Assembly (NCBI RefSeq): GCF_000515335.1 | Contig: NZ_KI911563.1 | Span: 2,171,603-2,235,602, forward strand | From: Cohnella panacarvi Gsoil 349 | GTDB taxonomy: Bacteria; Bacillota; Bacilli; Paenibacillales; Paenibacillaceae | DNA length: 64,000 nt | Direction of reading: 5' to 3' | In this document: one piece after another, positions 1-9,886 of the stretch | Numbering within the stretch: position 1 is the first letter of the stretch | How the letters are laid out: each line of letters begins with the position of its first letter | Notes under the pieces: model-generated | The model's database searches: none | What the model was told of the DNA's origin: nothing | What the model saw: only the letters and a program-made list of their open reading frames with translations | Program-made: the position numbers and the translations under genes

Positions 1-2
1 AG

Positions 3-821
3 CCTTGGCAAACCTACTACGATCGTTTCGGATCGGAGATCGCCGCGCGGGCTCTCGGCTGTTTCGCTTATCCTTACCGCGTCGTATTCGTATCGGACGC
101 GACCCGCAGCGAATTCCGGAATCTCGAATCCAGGCTGAATTTCGAGACGATTCATAGCGGCTTGGATCGCAAGCGGCTGCTCCTTCATCTCCGGCAAGAG
201 GATCGGAACAAGCTTCGTTCAGCCCTCGGTTTCGCCGGCGATGAATGCATCGTGCTGCTGCTCGGCACCGTATGCGAACGCAAAGGACAGATCGATCTGG
301 CGGAAGCGACGCTTCGCATGACTCGGGAAACCGTCTCGAAATGCCGATTCCTCATTGTCGGCGACCGTCATGGCGAGTACAGCGAGCGACTGAGATGGCG
401 CGTCGAATCTCTTCCTCCCGACCTTCGGACTCGCGTTCACGTCATTCCGGAAACCTCCGAAGCCCCGTCCTATATGGCTATCGCGGACATTGCCGTCTGC
501 ACGTCCAGAGTCGAGAGCTTTCCTAGAGTCATTCTGGAGGCAATGGCCTACGGTCTGCCCATCGTGACGACTCCCGTGTACGGAATTACGGAGCAGGTTC
601 AGGGCGGCATCAGCGGCTTGTTCTACATGCCGGGAGACACGGCGACGTTAGCCCGGCATATCGAGACGCTGGCGAACGATCCGGCCCTGCGCCGGACGAT
701 GGGAACTTACGGTCGTTATCTGCTCGATTCGATGAACGATTCCGAGGCGATGGCGATCGCCTACGGCAACGTATTCCAAGAGGCTTGGCTGAGCGGGGAG
801 GCGAGAGCATGTGCGGAATAG
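3..821 (+). CDS. Glycosyltransferase family 4 (5' end outside window)
   Basis: The frame is open from the first bases of the window, so the N-terminus lies outside; an internal TTG at 162 is not needed as a start. The C-terminal Rossmann-like donor-binding half of a GT-B enzyme is visible: a GTVCERKGQ stretch, typical of the start of the GT4 C-domain, and an ESFPRVILEAMAYGLP segment carrying the E-x7-E motif that contacts the nucleotide-sugar. It would transfer a sugar from an activated donor during cell-surface glycan assembly at the cytoplasmic face of the membrane. The stop overlaps the asparagine synthase start by 13 bases, so the two are co-transcribed. Substrate cannot be read from the sequence. 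Confidence 0.85.
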   Translation, partial: PWQTYYDRFGSEIAARALGCFAYPYRVVFVSDATRSEFRNLESRLNFETIHSGLDRKRLLLHLRQEDRNKLRSALGFAGDECIVLLLGTVCERKGQIDLAEATLRMTRETVSKCRFLIVGDRHGEYSERLRWRVESLPPDLRTRVHVIPETSEAPSYMAIADIAVCTSRVESFPRVILEAMAYGLPIVTTPVYGITEQVQGGISGLFYMPGDTATLARHIETLANDPALRRTMGTYGRYLLDSMNDSEAMAIAYGNVFQEAWLSGEARACAE

Positions 822-2617
822 CGGGGATAATCGACTTGGCGGGACAACAACGGCTCATCACGCGGAGCTTGGCGGTCATGCTAGGCGAACTCGAGCATCG
901 CGGCCCGGACGGCGAAGGCCGGTTCGCCGAGGGACCGGTCGCCATGGGCATGCGGCGTCTATCGATCATCGACCTGCGGCGGGGCGGGCAGCCTTTCTAC
1001 GGCTTGGGCGGGCGAATCGTCGCTTTTCAGAACGGAGAAATCTACAATTACCGTTCACTGCGGCAGGAGCTGCGCCGGCTCGGTTATTCATTCCGAAGCG
1101 ACAGCGATACGGAAGTGGTCGCGCACGGTTATGCCGCGTGGGGAATGGACGGAATGCTGGATAAGCTGGACGGGATGTTCGCCATCGCGATTCTCGATCG
1201 GCGAAGCGGGGAGTTGCATCTGGCCCGAGACCGCTTCGGGGAGAAGCCGCTCTTCTACGCATGGGCCGAAGGTAAATTCGCATACTGCTCCAGCATGGCG
1301 GTTGTGGCCGCGCTCCCTTGGGTGGACAATGACGTTCGCCCGCGAAGCCTGGAGCGATACTTGGCGTTGCATTACATCCCGGGGAGACAGACCCTGTTGG
1401 CAGGCGTCCATCGGGTCCTCCCGGGAGAGAGGCTGTCCGTGCGGGTGACTGATCCCGTACCGCGGAAGTCGCGCTATTATCGATTTCCGCCGCCATCCGC
1501 GGACGCCGAGCAGCCGTCCGAGACGAAGGTCGCGGAGCTGCTTGAGCAGGCGGTTACAAGCCGATTGGCTGCCGACGTGCCGGTCGGCGTCTTCTTGTCC
1601 GGCGGGTTGGACAGCTCGTTGGTCGCCGCGATCGCCGCGCGAAGCCAACCCGGCTTGCCGACTTTCTCGATGGGATTCGCCTCCGCCGAGCATGACGAAA
1701 GCGAGCATGCCCGGACGGTAGCCGCCGCCATCGGAAGCCGGCATCATCGGTACCGCTTCGACGAGGCGGCGTTCCTGTCGCTGCTGCCGCAAACGGCTTC
1801 CGCGCTTGACGAGCCTAACGGCGATCAGGCGTTGCTGCCTCTGTACTGGCTATGCCGCGAAGCGCGTAAGGACGTGAAGGTCGTACTGTCGGGAGAGGGC
1901 GCGGACGAAGCGTTCGCGGGTTACTTCTATTACCGGCGATTTCTAGCTTCGAATGGGGAACGGCCCGTGCAGAGCCTCATTCATGACGACAGAGCGATCA
2001 GTCCCTCGGGATTCCCGCTGCTGACGGATGTTTACACGCGTCAACGACTGTTAATCGCCGGGGACGATGCTTGCGACCCTTGGGAGAGGCGGATTCTGCG
2101 CGATATCGAAGGGTTGCCTCCGCTCGCCCGGGCCACGGCCGCGGACCTGCTCACTTGGCTGCCTGACGATCTGCTCGTGAAATTCGATCGGATGTCGATG
2201 GCGCACGGTTTGGAAGGAAGAGCCCCTTACCTGTTCAAGGAGCTCGTGGAATACGGCATCCGCTTGCCGGACCCGAGCCGGATGACGGCGGACCGCGTCA
2301 AAGTGCTGCTCCGCCAAGCCGCCAAGCGATATTTGCCGGAGTCCATCGTCGAGCGACCCAAGCAGGGCTTCGTTCTTCCGATGCGGGATTGGCTGAGGCA
2401 ATGGTTCAATGAACACGGTCCCGCGAGACCCTATTTCATTCGCCGCAGCGTGCCGGGATTGGACATGGACGCCGTGGCCGCCATCGCGGAGCGGACGCTG
2501 GCTGACGGGATCCGGAACGATCGCCTGCTGTTCGCGCTCGTTATGCTGGCGGAATGGCAGCACGCGTTCGAGCGAAAGAGAGGATCGCTTAGGAAGAGAT
2601 TGGGATTGCCGCTCTAA
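809..2617 (+). CDS. asnB: Asparagine synthase (glutamine-hydrolysing)
   Basis: Class II glutamine amidotransferase fused to an ATP-dependent synthetase, 602 residues. The start at 809 is chosen because it gives MCGIAGI, placing the nucleophilic Cys at position 2 after Met removal; a longer frame from 785 would bury it. GGGGAGGCGAG lies just upstream. The N-terminal domain supplies ammonia from glutamine. The C-terminal domain has the SGGLDSS pyrophosphate loop near residue 262 and amidates aspartate through an AMP intermediate. It overlaps the preceding glycosyltransferase. AsnB-type proteins in glycan clusters may amidate a sugar acid or peptide instead of free aspartate; which applies here cannot be decided. 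Confidence 0.93.
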   Translation: MCGIAGIIDLAGQQRLITRSLAVMLGELEHRGPDGEGRFAEGPVAMGMRRLSIIDLRRGGQPFYGLGGRIVAFQNGEIYNYRSLRQELRRLGYSFRSDSDTEVVAHGYAAWGMDGMLDKLDGMFAIAILDRRSGELHLARDRFGEKPLFYAWAEGKFAYCSSMAVVAALPWVDNDVRPRSLERYLALHYIPGRQTLLAGVHRVLPGERLSVRVTDPVPRKSRYYRFPPPSADAEQPSETKVAELLEQAVTSRLAADVPVGVFLSGGLDSSLVAAIAARSQPGLPTFSMGFASAEHDESEHARTVAAAIGSRHHRYRFDEAAFLSLLPQTASALDEPNGDQALLPLYWLCREARKDVKVVLSGEGADEAFAGYFYYRRFLASNGERPVQSLIHDDRAISPSGFPLLTDVYTRQRLLIAGDDACDPWERRILRDIEGLPPLARATAADLLTWLPDDLLVKFDRMSMAHGLEGRAPYLFKELVEYGIRLPDPSRMTADRVKVLLRQAAKRYLPESIVERPKQGFVLPMRDWLRQWFNEHGPARPYFIRRSVPGLDMDAVAAIAERTLADGIRNDRLLFALVMLAEWQHAFERKRGSLRKRLGLPL

Positions 2618-2666
2618 TAACTCATCGTTATTACCGCTTGATGCGGTAACATTCGTTACCATTCAA

Positions 2667-2740
2667 TTGCACGGAATACAGTAAATAACCTTATTCCGAA
2701 ATTTTCAGCACAATACCTGCATGGAGTACAGTTAGTTAGC
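2667..2740. repeat. Short dispersed repeat, two units (family R2)
   Basis: In the gap between asnB and the IS256 copy, two related units begin at 2667 (TTGCACGGAATACAGTAAAT) and 2716 (CCTGCATGGAGTACAGTTAG), about 50 bp apart. Similar units occur at 45783-45966. A small hairpin TTACCGC/GCGGTAA sits at 2634-2650. No gene is seen between 2618 and 2811. Confidence 0.5.
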
Positions 2741-2819
2741 AAATAACGAGGAAACGGGCGGATATTGCCGGGTTGAGATGTAGTACGTACAGGTATTGAG
2801 AGGGAATGGGGGGTTCGAA

Positions 2820-4198
2820 GATCAAGTCCAAAATTGTGTGTAAAATCCTCTGCTTAAAAGTTAACCGATACGGATGACGTTACTAGCAGGGTTTGGTGCT
2901 GTTTTCTTCCATTCGTAATACTCATCCATGTTGAAATAGCGCCGGCCGCTTGTCCACTTTTCCTCGTACTCCATCAGGACTGCGCCTAGTAGGCGAATAA
3001 CAGATTCCCGGTTAGGAAAGATCCGTATCACACTCTCCCTCCGCCGGATTTCGGCATTTAAACGCTCCACGCCATTCGTGGTTCTTAGCCGAATTCGGTA
3101 CGCTTCAGGATATACAATAATAGCTGTAGCATCGTCAAAACCGCTCTCCAGCGTCTCCATCGCTTTAGCTGCTTTGCTCGAATACGCCTCTAGGGTCTGC
3201 TTCAGATACTGTCGAGCAGTCTCTAGATCGGGCGCTTCAAATATCGATCGGACACGGCCTTTAATCTCGGTCTTCAGTGCTTTCGGCGCTGCGTCTAGAA
3301 CGTTGCGGATGAAGTGCATTTGGCATCTCTGCCACGTTATACCTTGGAAATGTTGCCTTACAGCGCGTACAAGGCCGCCATGGTGATCACTAACCACTAA
3401 CTCGACACCACGAAGCCCGCGAGCCTTAAGCGAGCTAAAGAACTCGCTCCAGCTTGCCTCGCTTTCGGTGTCACCGAGCATGAGGCCCAAAATCTCACGT
3501 TGCCCGTCCTTGTTTACGCCATAGCCAATCATGACGCCACGGGAACGAACCCGCCCATCTTCACGCACTTTAACGAACATGGCGTCGACCGAGATAAACG
3601 GGTAGGAAGTTTCATGAAGCGGCCGGTTATTCCAGCTGCTTACGATAGGATCCAGTTGTTTGCAGAGCTCGCTCACTGTCGATTTAGAAAACTCGGCTCC
3701 GCACAATTCTTCCGTAATCGTGGTTACTTTGCGTGTGGATACGCCGTTAATCACCATTTCCATAAGAGAGAGCATCAAAGCTTGTTCGCTTCTTTGATAC
3801 CGGGCGAAAAGCTCCGTAGAGAAGCTGCCGTCCCTAAGCCGAGGTACATGCAGTGTAATGCTTCCTACACGAGTCGTTAGTTTACGAGGATAAGTCCCAT
3901 TGCGGTATCCCGTCCTTTCGTCGGATCGCTCATACTTATCTGCTCCTGCCTGCTCAGCTACTTGTGCTTGGAGAACCTGGTTTAACACGGATTCCAACAA
4001 ACCATTCACCCCAGAATCTTGTCCTTTTCCTAAAAACAGTTGATGCAACAATGCCGTATCTACGGTAATCTGATACTGAGCCATAAATAAAAATCCTCCT
4101 CTAAAATGGGTCTCGACAACTTTCATTTTAAGAGAGGAATTTATTTATGGCTCTCCTTTTTTAGGACAACCATTTTACACAATTATATGGACTTAACT
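2820..4198 (-). mobile_element. IS256-family insertion sequence
   Basis: The element is 1379 bp and contains one transposase gene. The ends are imperfect inverted repeats: the left end reads GATCAAGTCCAAAATTGTGT and the right end on the other strand AGTTAAGTCCATATAATTGT, both followed by TGTAAAA or GTAAAA and resembling the GATAAAGTCCGTATAATTGTG end of IS256. The 8-bp sequence GGTTCGAA directly flanks both sides (2812-2819 and 4199-4206), the target duplication length expected for the family. Intact ends and reading frame suggest a recent and possibly active insertion. It sits between convergent gene groups of the glycan locus and interrupts no recognisable gene. Confidence 0.95.
2861..4084 (-). 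CDS. IS256-family transposase
   Basis: Mutator-type DDE transposase, 407 residues from the ATG at 4084, which has AGGAGG 10 bases upstream; a 14-residue upstream extension lacks such a site. Features of the family: the TGYRNGTYPR region near residue 60, a first Asp in FISVDAMF, a second Asp in LVVSDHHGGL, the C-x2-H of the WQRCQMHF segment, and the catalytic Glu of NGVERLNAEIRRRE. The length matches the usual 390-410. No frameshift or internal stop is present, so the protein is probably functional and catalyses movement of its own element. Confidence 0.95.
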   Translation of the reverse strand: MAQYQITVDTALLHQLFLGKGQDSGVNGLLESVLNQVLQAQVAEQAGADKYERSDERTGYRNGTYPRKLTTRVGSITLHVPRLRDGSFSTELFARYQRSEQALMLSLMEMVINGVSTRKVTTITEELCGAEFSKSTVSELCKQLDPIVSSWNNRPLHETSYPFISVDAMFVKVREDGRVRSRGVMIGYGVNKDGQREILGLMLGDTESEASWSEFFSSLKARGLRGVELVVSDHHGGLVRAVRQHFQGITWQRCQMHFIRNVLDAAPKALKTEIKGRVRSIFEAPDLETARQYLKQTLEAYSSKAAKAMETLESGFDDATAIIVYPEAYRIRLRTTNGVERLNAEIRRRESVIRIFPNRESVIRLLGAVLMEYEEKWTSGRRYFNMDEYYEWKKTAPNPASNVIRIG

Positions 4199-4357
4199 GG
4201 TTCGAACTAAAGTAACTGTACTTGGTGCAGCAACGAGCGAGAGCGACCGTCGATAGCCCGAAATAACGGCAATACGTGCAGTTAGCGGCGTTTATAGATG
4301 CGACTGCTTCGCGCCTGCTACGAATCGGGCTGTCCCGCTGCAGGGATACGCACGCGA

Positions 4358-4382
4358 AAGCCGACCCTTGTAAGGTCGGCTT
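4358..4382 (-). terminator. Putative terminator of the glycosyltransferase operon
   Basis: AAGCCGACC / GGTCGGCTT form a 9-bp stem with a 7-base loop, immediately downstream of the stop of the large glycosyltransferase on the minus strand. The U-tract is short (TTT then CG), so termination may be partial. The rest of 4207-4386 shows no gene. Confidence 0.6.
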
Positions 4383-4386
4383 CCTG

Positions 4387-7300
4387 TTATGGCATCGCTT
4401 CATTGTAGAAATGGACGAGCTCGCTCTTCACGTAGTCGGGATCGGCTACCATTCTAACGCCGTGATAGGCATTGTCCAGTATCGTTCCGGCACCGTTGCG
4501 AAGCGACCCGATCGCCTCGGATATCGTTGCCGCGATAGCGTCCGCATCCGCTCCTTCAAAGAGGAACCCGTTGTAACCGTGTTTGACGAGCTCTCTTACG
4601 CCGCCGACTTCCGTCGTCACGACCGGCACGCCGGACGCCATCGCCTGCAGAATCGCCTGGGGCATCGATTCGTCCGTCGAGCAGCAAAGGACGAGGTCGG
4701 ATTGCAGGTAGCTTTGAAGCGGGTCGTCTTGGAATCCGGCCATCTCGACGGCTTGCTCCAACCCGTTATTTTGTATATAGCTCAGGCACGATTGGCGGTA
4801 ATCGCCCACCAGCCGGTCGTACCCGATCAGCTTCAGGCTGACGGGGACGCCTTCTTGCCGAAGACGATGCACCGCTTTGATCGCCTCCAGTTGATTTTTG
4901 CGCGGCTGAATCGTCCCTGACAGCAACACGCGAATCGTATGCGTCTGCGTCTGGGGCAGCGCCGTTAACCGGCGTCGGTTCGCATCGAAGCTGTCGAAGA
5001 AAGCCGACTCGACGGCGCAGCACAGCTTCGTCCCCCGTACATCCAGCAGGCGGCTCCATATATCCGAATATTTGCGGGAAGAAGAATGAACCGCGTCGAT
5101 TCGATAGACGGAGCGAATCCGATCTAGCGTCAAATGGGAGGCGTAGTATTGATGGAGGGTAGCCGCATGCGGGATATAGACGGCCTTGCAAGCGGCGCCC
5201 ACCGCTTCGATATAAGTGACGGAATGGGCCAATCCGACGTTATTGCGCTGCATCCAATCGGCAATGACCGGCGCGGTGTACGCCGCCTGAGGGTCCTGGT
5301 CCACCTTGACGTTAGAGATATACGGCAATTCATGGATCGCCAGTCCTCCCGCCGCCGCGCGCGCGTACAGATCGGGAACGTACCGCTGCGACTCCGGCAC
5401 GCATAGCAGCACCTCGAAGCCCATCTCTCTCATGAACGTCGCGTGCTTCAGCAGATGAAGCGTGGCGCCTCCCAAGTAGGATTCATGGAAAAAATAAGCG
5501 ATTCGCCTGCCTCGCAACTTGCGGTGCAACTCCGACGCTTCCAACGCGCCCGCGAAGGCATGGACCTGCGCCTCGCTCGCGTAATGGCGCCGAACGTACG
5601 CATAGGCCCGTGCGTGCATCGCGTTCATGTCGGATGCCCCCATACCGGCCGCCTTCAGCAAGGCGGCCAGCCAATCCTCGGGGGCGTTGCCGGTCTTGAT
5701 GCACACGTCGTCCGGAAGCTCCGAATAAGGAGGTACGTTCGAACAAATCCATACGGACCCGGCAGCGGTGCCTTCCAGAAATTTGACCGGACTTTTGCTT
5801 CTCGCCGCATCCAAGGCGCCATCCAGAGGAGACAGCGTAAAATCGAACTCTCCCGCTCGCAGCCATTCCAAGTACCGGTCGTAGCTGTTCGTGAATGCCC
5901 GATAATACGTCTTACCGTGCAGCCGACCGAAATCGTCGGGATTCATTCCCCAGAAATGAAACTCTGCCCGGTCTCCGACCAACTTGCTGAACTGCTCCAG
6001 AACCGGAAACAGGCGCTGCAATTCTTGTTTTCTCGACGGTCCGGTGAAGATGCCGAACTTATACGGCCGCTTCCGCGCCAAGCGCCTCTTATCCGTCAGG
6101 TATGCGCCCGGAATGTTGGTGCGGCTTTGAATGACTCGCGGGTTGTAACGTCGGCAATCCTCCGTGATCACGGAATTGTAGCTGATAATCTGGTCGCATC
6201 CCGACACTTGATGTTGGAGATGGTGATAGCCTTGCGTTCCGGGCTTTAAGTACCCGAATTCCTCCCCTAGCTCGTGGAACTTGAACATATTGTCGTCCAT
6301 CACGTAAATCGAGGGCTTGCCGGCAGCCTTGGCTTTCTCGAGAGCGGCCGTAGCGTTCGGGCCGATCGTCTTGTATAGCGCCAGAACGTCGTATTCGTCG
6401 AAGCCGAGCGCACCCGCGTTGTTCTCGTCGAGATAACAGTATCGATAGGGAAAAGCCGGCAGCCGATTCGTATAGTTTTTGACGGTGACGTCGATCGAGG
6501 TGGAGTACAGGCTCTTGATCACGGCCAACCGGCGCGTCCACGGACGGGACAGATTGGCCAGCTCGCGTTGCTCCGCCTTCAAGTAATAGGGAGTGCGGCT
6601 CCGGAACGGAAAAATTTCGCTGCGGCTCCATTCGTCGATTTCCCGCTGCGACAAGCTGGGAGCTAGATGAGCGGTGCCGTCCACTTCGTATCGGCCGATC
6701 GCCTCGGGCGCAAGCATCGACTCGCGGTTGATCTCCATATACTGGCGCAGCTTGACGTAATGCTTCAGCACGATGCCGTCCGATTCGGCAAGCGAATGCT
6801 TCTCCCCGGCGTTAACGCTGCTGACGACCTTGTCGACCCATACGAATTTGAGCTTGCGCGCCATGCGCAGCCACAAGTCGTAGTCCGACAGACGGCGCAC
6901 GAGGACATGGGGATCGTACATGCCGCACTGCTCGAGAACGGACTTGGGATGAAGGATGCTATTGTTCGCGATAAAGTTGCCGCTCTGAAGCAAGGAGTAG
7001 TCGAACGCCCGTCCGATGTCCGATCGCTGCGCGCTTCCGTCCTGCCGCTTAATCGCGGCAAGGCAGGTGCCGTATACGGCGCACGGTTCGCCCTGCCGAA
7101 GCGCTTCGCCGTACAACGTCGCTAGACAGTCGGGCTCCCATTCGTCGTCATCGAACTGATAGGCGATATATTCGCCTCTGGCGAGAAGAATCGCTTCGTT
7201 CACTCTTGCCGCCGGAAGTCCGCTATTCCGTTCGTGCCGTATGATCGTAATCCGCGAGTCCCGCTTCCGGTACCGTCGCAGCGTTTCGTACGTGCCGTCC

Positions 7301-7497
7301 GTGGAGCCGTCGTCCACGATAATCAATTCGAAATTCGGGTACGTCTGCCGCAGGACGCTGTCGATCGCGCGGCTCAAGGTCGTTCGGTTACGGCAATAAG
7401 TCGGCATGATGACGCTAATCGCCGGCTTCTTGAATCGGCGAAGCCAGCCTGACTTCAAGATCGTACGGTCCGAAGCCAGAGTATGGAATGAAATCAA
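4387..7497 (-). CDS. Multidomain glycosyltransferase (GT2 - middle domain - GT4)
   Basis: A 1036-residue protein. Residues 25-240 are a GT2 (GT-A) domain with VDDGSTDGT at 61-69 and the DDD metal/nucleotide motif at 116-118. Residues about 350-640 form a middle domain, homologous by eye to the middle of the next gene: both have a stretch on 'D-D-D/N ... YWRYAPGT or YLKPGT ... HHLQHQ or HGNLIRQ', then HFWG and a P-x-K-x-LEGT motif. Residues about 690-1030 are a GT4 domain with the ESMPQAILQAMASGVP E-x7-E motif from 943. Such bifunctional enzymes add successive sugars to surface glycans, flagellin or spore coats. It follows the 787-residue paralogue by 24 bases, so they are co-transcribed. Confidence 0.9.
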   Translation of the reverse strand: MISFHTLASDRTILKSGWLRRFKKPAISVIMPTYCRNRTTLSRAIDSVLRQTYPNFELIIVDDGSTDGTYETLRRYRKRDSRITIIRHERNSGLPAARVNEAILLARGEYIAYQFDDDEWEPDCLATLYGEALRQGEPCAVYGTCLAAIKRQDGSAQRSDIGRAFDYSLLQSGNFIANNSILHPKSVLEQCGMYDPHVLVRRLSDYDLWLRMARKLKFVWVDKVVSSVNAGEKHSLAESDGIVLKHYVKLRQYMEINRESMLAPEAIGRYEVDGTAHLAPSLSQREIDEWSRSEIFPFRSRTPYYLKAEQRELANLSRPWTRRLAVIKSLYSTSIDVTVKNYTNRLPAFPYRYCYLDENNAGALGFDEYDVLALYKTIGPNATAALEKAKAAGKPSIYVMDDNMFKFHELGEEFGYLKPGTQGYHHLQHQVSGCDQIISYNSVITEDCRRYNPRVIQSRTNIPGAYLTDKRRLARKRPYKFGIFTGPSRKQELQRLFPVLEQFSKLVGDRAEFHFWGMNPDDFGRLHGKTYYRAFTNSYDRYLEWLRAGEFDFTLSPLDGALDAARSKSPVKFLEGTAAGSVWICSNVPPYSELPDDVCIKTGNAPEDWLAALLKAAGMGASDMNAMHARAYAYVRRHYASEAQVHAFAGALEASELHRKLRGRRIAYFFHESYLGGATLHLLKHATFMREMGFEVLLCVPESQRYVPDLYARAAAGGLAIHELPYISNVKVDQDPQAAYTAPVIADWMQRNNVGLAHSVTYIEAVGAACKAVYIPHAATLHQYYASHLTLDRIRSVYRIDAVHSSSRKYSDIWSRLLDVRGTKLCCAVESAFFDSFDANRRRLTALPQTQTHTIRVLLSGTIQPRKNQLEAIKAVHRLRQEGVPVSLKLIGYDRLVGDYRQSCLSYIQNNGLEQAVEMAGFQDDPLQSYLQSDLVLCCSTDESMPQAILQAMASGVPVVTTEVGGVRELVKHGYNGFLFEGADADAIAATISEAIGSLRNGAGTILDNAYHGVRMVADPDYVKSELVHFYNEAMP

Positions 7498-7521
7498 GCG
7501 CGATCCCTCCGTCCATTGATG

Positions 7522-9885
7522 TTATTCTCGTTCGCCCATCTCGGCGTACAGACCCTCTCTTCGGCCGATAAGCCTAAGAAACGGATAGCGCACCGGGCGT
7601 TCGAATACCGATAGATAACCGCTGCCCTCGTCGTAAGAGACGCGAAATTCGATATGCAGCGCGGGAGCGCCGTTAACCGGCATCGGAGGAATGGGGAACG
7701 CGAGCGAGCAATCGCCCGACAACCCTGCGAGTTCAACGTCGAAGGCTTCGATTTCTCGTCCCGCCTCGTCGCGAACGGTTACCCGCATAAGCCCGCTCAT
7801 CCGCTTGCCGCCGCATCGGAACAGACAACGAAGCGTTCGGACGGGTCGATTCGGCATCCCGATCGCATACGACAGTTTATTCCGAATCCGCGTTAATGCC
7901 AGCCCGGCCCGCGCGCGTTCCGCTTCCGTCGGCGAAGCCGGAGGGCTGACGCTCTCCATCGCGAGGGCGAATTTGCCGGCCTGCGCCTCGGACGTATACC
8001 TCTTGCGGATACAGTCGACCGCGCGATTCCGGATTCGCTTCCGATCTGCCGTCGGCATTCGGATGATTCGGCCGATTTCCCGTGCCCAACGGCCCTTTTC
8101 ATTCGGCACCTTAAAGCCGTTCACGCCGTGTTGCACGGATTCGTAGGGCTCTACGTCGGAGAACAGGCCTACCGCGCCGCAGATCGTCCCTTCCAACCAT
8201 TTGATCGGGCATTTGCCCTTCTTGAACGGCGTATCGAAGAGCGGACAAAGCAACAGATCGAATCGGCTCGCCGAAAGCCGGTTTATATACTCCTCGTAAC
8301 TGACCGAGAACTCCGCGGCGAACACGTCGCTCTCCTGTATGGAACCGATTTGCGCGGGGATGTATCCCCAAAAATGAAATTCGACCCCCCGCTTGAACTC
8401 GCTGCTGACGCCGAGCAATTCGTCCCAGAGCCAGTCGATCTCCTCTTTTCTCGATTTCGTCCCGAGCATTACGATCTTGAACGGGGCGGCGGGCGGGTCG
8501 AACGATTCGGCCTGACGGTTCAAAATCTTCTCCGCCACGTTCGTATCCAATTCGATGATTCGGGAGTTGTAAGGCCGTACGGAAGCCGCGGTCGAGCGGG
8601 AATAACAGAGTACGAGGTCCGCATTCGACAATTGCCGGATCAGGTTGCCGTGCTGGGGGGTTCCGGGCGCGTATCGCCAGTATTCCGGACTCACCGTATG
8701 CAGGAGCAGCAGATCGTCGTCGATCGCGTACACGATCGGAATACCCGACTGCTTGCATAGATCGAGAAGCGCGGCGGAACGATCCTCAATCGTTCTGCAC
8801 AGCACCGCGATGTCGATGTTCCGGAGCGCGTCGGCGTTCAGCAGGGACTCCGGAACGAAGACGAACCGATAGGAACCGTCCAGCGCCCGAATATAGTTTT
8901 TGAGCATGATCACGACCGTCGCATCGTACGCGTCTTTCGTAACGAGCACGTATTTCATCGGTTTGGCCGGGATGGTATCGTAACGCGCCCTGCGGCTCGC
9001 CCACTCGGGTCTTTGCTCGAACCACGGCAGCACCTGCTTCCGATAGACATGCTCCCGGTAAGCGCCGTCGTGCAGAAAATCCAAGTTATCCAGCGCGTAG
9101 TCCTCGATTCGGTCGAGCCTTAACCGATCCGACCGATCGATCGCGTAGCAAAGACGGAAGAGTTGCGGATCATAGATATAATCCGAGCCCAGCGATTTCT
9201 CGTGATAAGCCTCCGCGATGCTGATCACTTGGTCGACGAAGACGAACGGCACTTTCTCCGCCCATCGCAGCCATAGATCCCAGTCGCTCGTCCGGCGCAT
9301 GGCCAGATGGCAGTCGTAAGCGCCGTAGGCGTAGCAAAGCGATTTCGGATGCAAGACGGCATTATTGATAATGCGGTTATAGAGCTGCAGCTCGTCGTAC
9401 CGGAGAGCGGCGCCGATGTAGAACTCCGTCTGCGTCTTCAAGTTTCTGAACAACCCTTTGCCGAACACGACGCAATCCCGCGGTTGCCGAACGATCTCGC
9501 GGTATAACGCCTCCAGCGCGATGTCCGTCCATTGGTCGTCGTCGAACTGGTAAGCGATGTACTTCCCCTTCGCGCGCATGATGCCCTGGTTCACCCGCAG
9601 CGCCGGCAGACCGGAATTGCGCTCGTTGCGGATATAGACGATTCGGGGATCATGGTTCCTATAACGCATGACGATCTCGCGCGTTCGATCCGTCGAACCG
9701 TCGTCGACGACAATAAACTCGAACGCGGTGAACGTCTGATTCAGCACCGAGCGAATGGCGCGTTCCAGCAGCCCGTTGTCGCCCCGGCAATAGGTCGACA
9801 TAATGACGCTGATGACGGGATCTTGGACCGGCGATTCGGATTCGTACACCTTCGCGCCTTCCAACAACGGTTTAGCGGTAATCAT
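7522..9885 (-). CDS. GT2 glycosyltransferase with shared middle domain
   Basis: A 787-residue protein starting at an ATG with AAGGAGGG seven bases upstream. The GT2 domain has DDGSTDRT at 61-68 and FDDDQW near 115-120. The middle domain (about 320-640) resembles that of the following gene and contains IVYAIDDDLLLL, HFWGYIP and PIKWLEGT motifs. Instead of a GT4 domain, the C-terminal 100 residues look like a small beta-rich module of unknown type. Together with the 1036-residue neighbour this suggests duplication of a GT2-middle core followed by different C-terminal partners. Its RBS lies over the stop codon of the upstream acetyltransferase. The sugar substrate is unknown. Confidence 0.88.
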   Translation of the reverse strand: MITAKPLLEGAKVYESESPVQDPVISVIMSTYCRGDNGLLERAIRSVLNQTFTAFEFIVVDDGSTDRTREIVMRYRNHDPRIVYIRNERNSGLPALRVNQGIMRAKGKYIAYQFDDDQWTDIALEALYREIVRQPRDCVVFGKGLFRNLKTQTEFYIGAALRYDELQLYNRIINNAVLHPKSLCYAYGAYDCHLAMRRTSDWDLWLRWAEKVPFVFVDQVISIAEAYHEKSLGSDYIYDPQLFRLCYAIDRSDRLRLDRIEDYALDNLDFLHDGAYREHVYRKQVLPWFEQRPEWASRRARYDTIPAKPMKYVLVTKDAYDATVVIMLKNYIRALDGSYRFVFVPESLLNADALRNIDIAVLCRTIEDRSAALLDLCKQSGIPIVYAIDDDLLLLHTVSPEYWRYAPGTPQHGNLIRQLSNADLVLCYSRSTAASVRPYNSRIIELDTNVAEKILNRQAESFDPPAAPFKIVMLGTKSRKEEIDWLWDELLGVSSEFKRGVEFHFWGYIPAQIGSIQESDVFAAEFSVSYEEYINRLSASRFDLLLCPLFDTPFKKGKCPIKWLEGTICGAVGLFSDVEPYESVQHGVNGFKVPNEKGRWAREIGRIIRMPTADRKRIRNRAVDCIRKRYTSEAQAGKFALAMESVSPPASPTEAERARAGLALTRIRNKLSYAIGMPNRPVRTLRCLFRCGGKRMSGLMRVTVRDEAGREIEAFDVELAGLSGDCSLAFPIPPMPVNGAPALHIEFRVSYDEGSGYLSVFERPVRYPFLRLIGRREGLYAEMGERE

Positions 9886-9886
9886 G

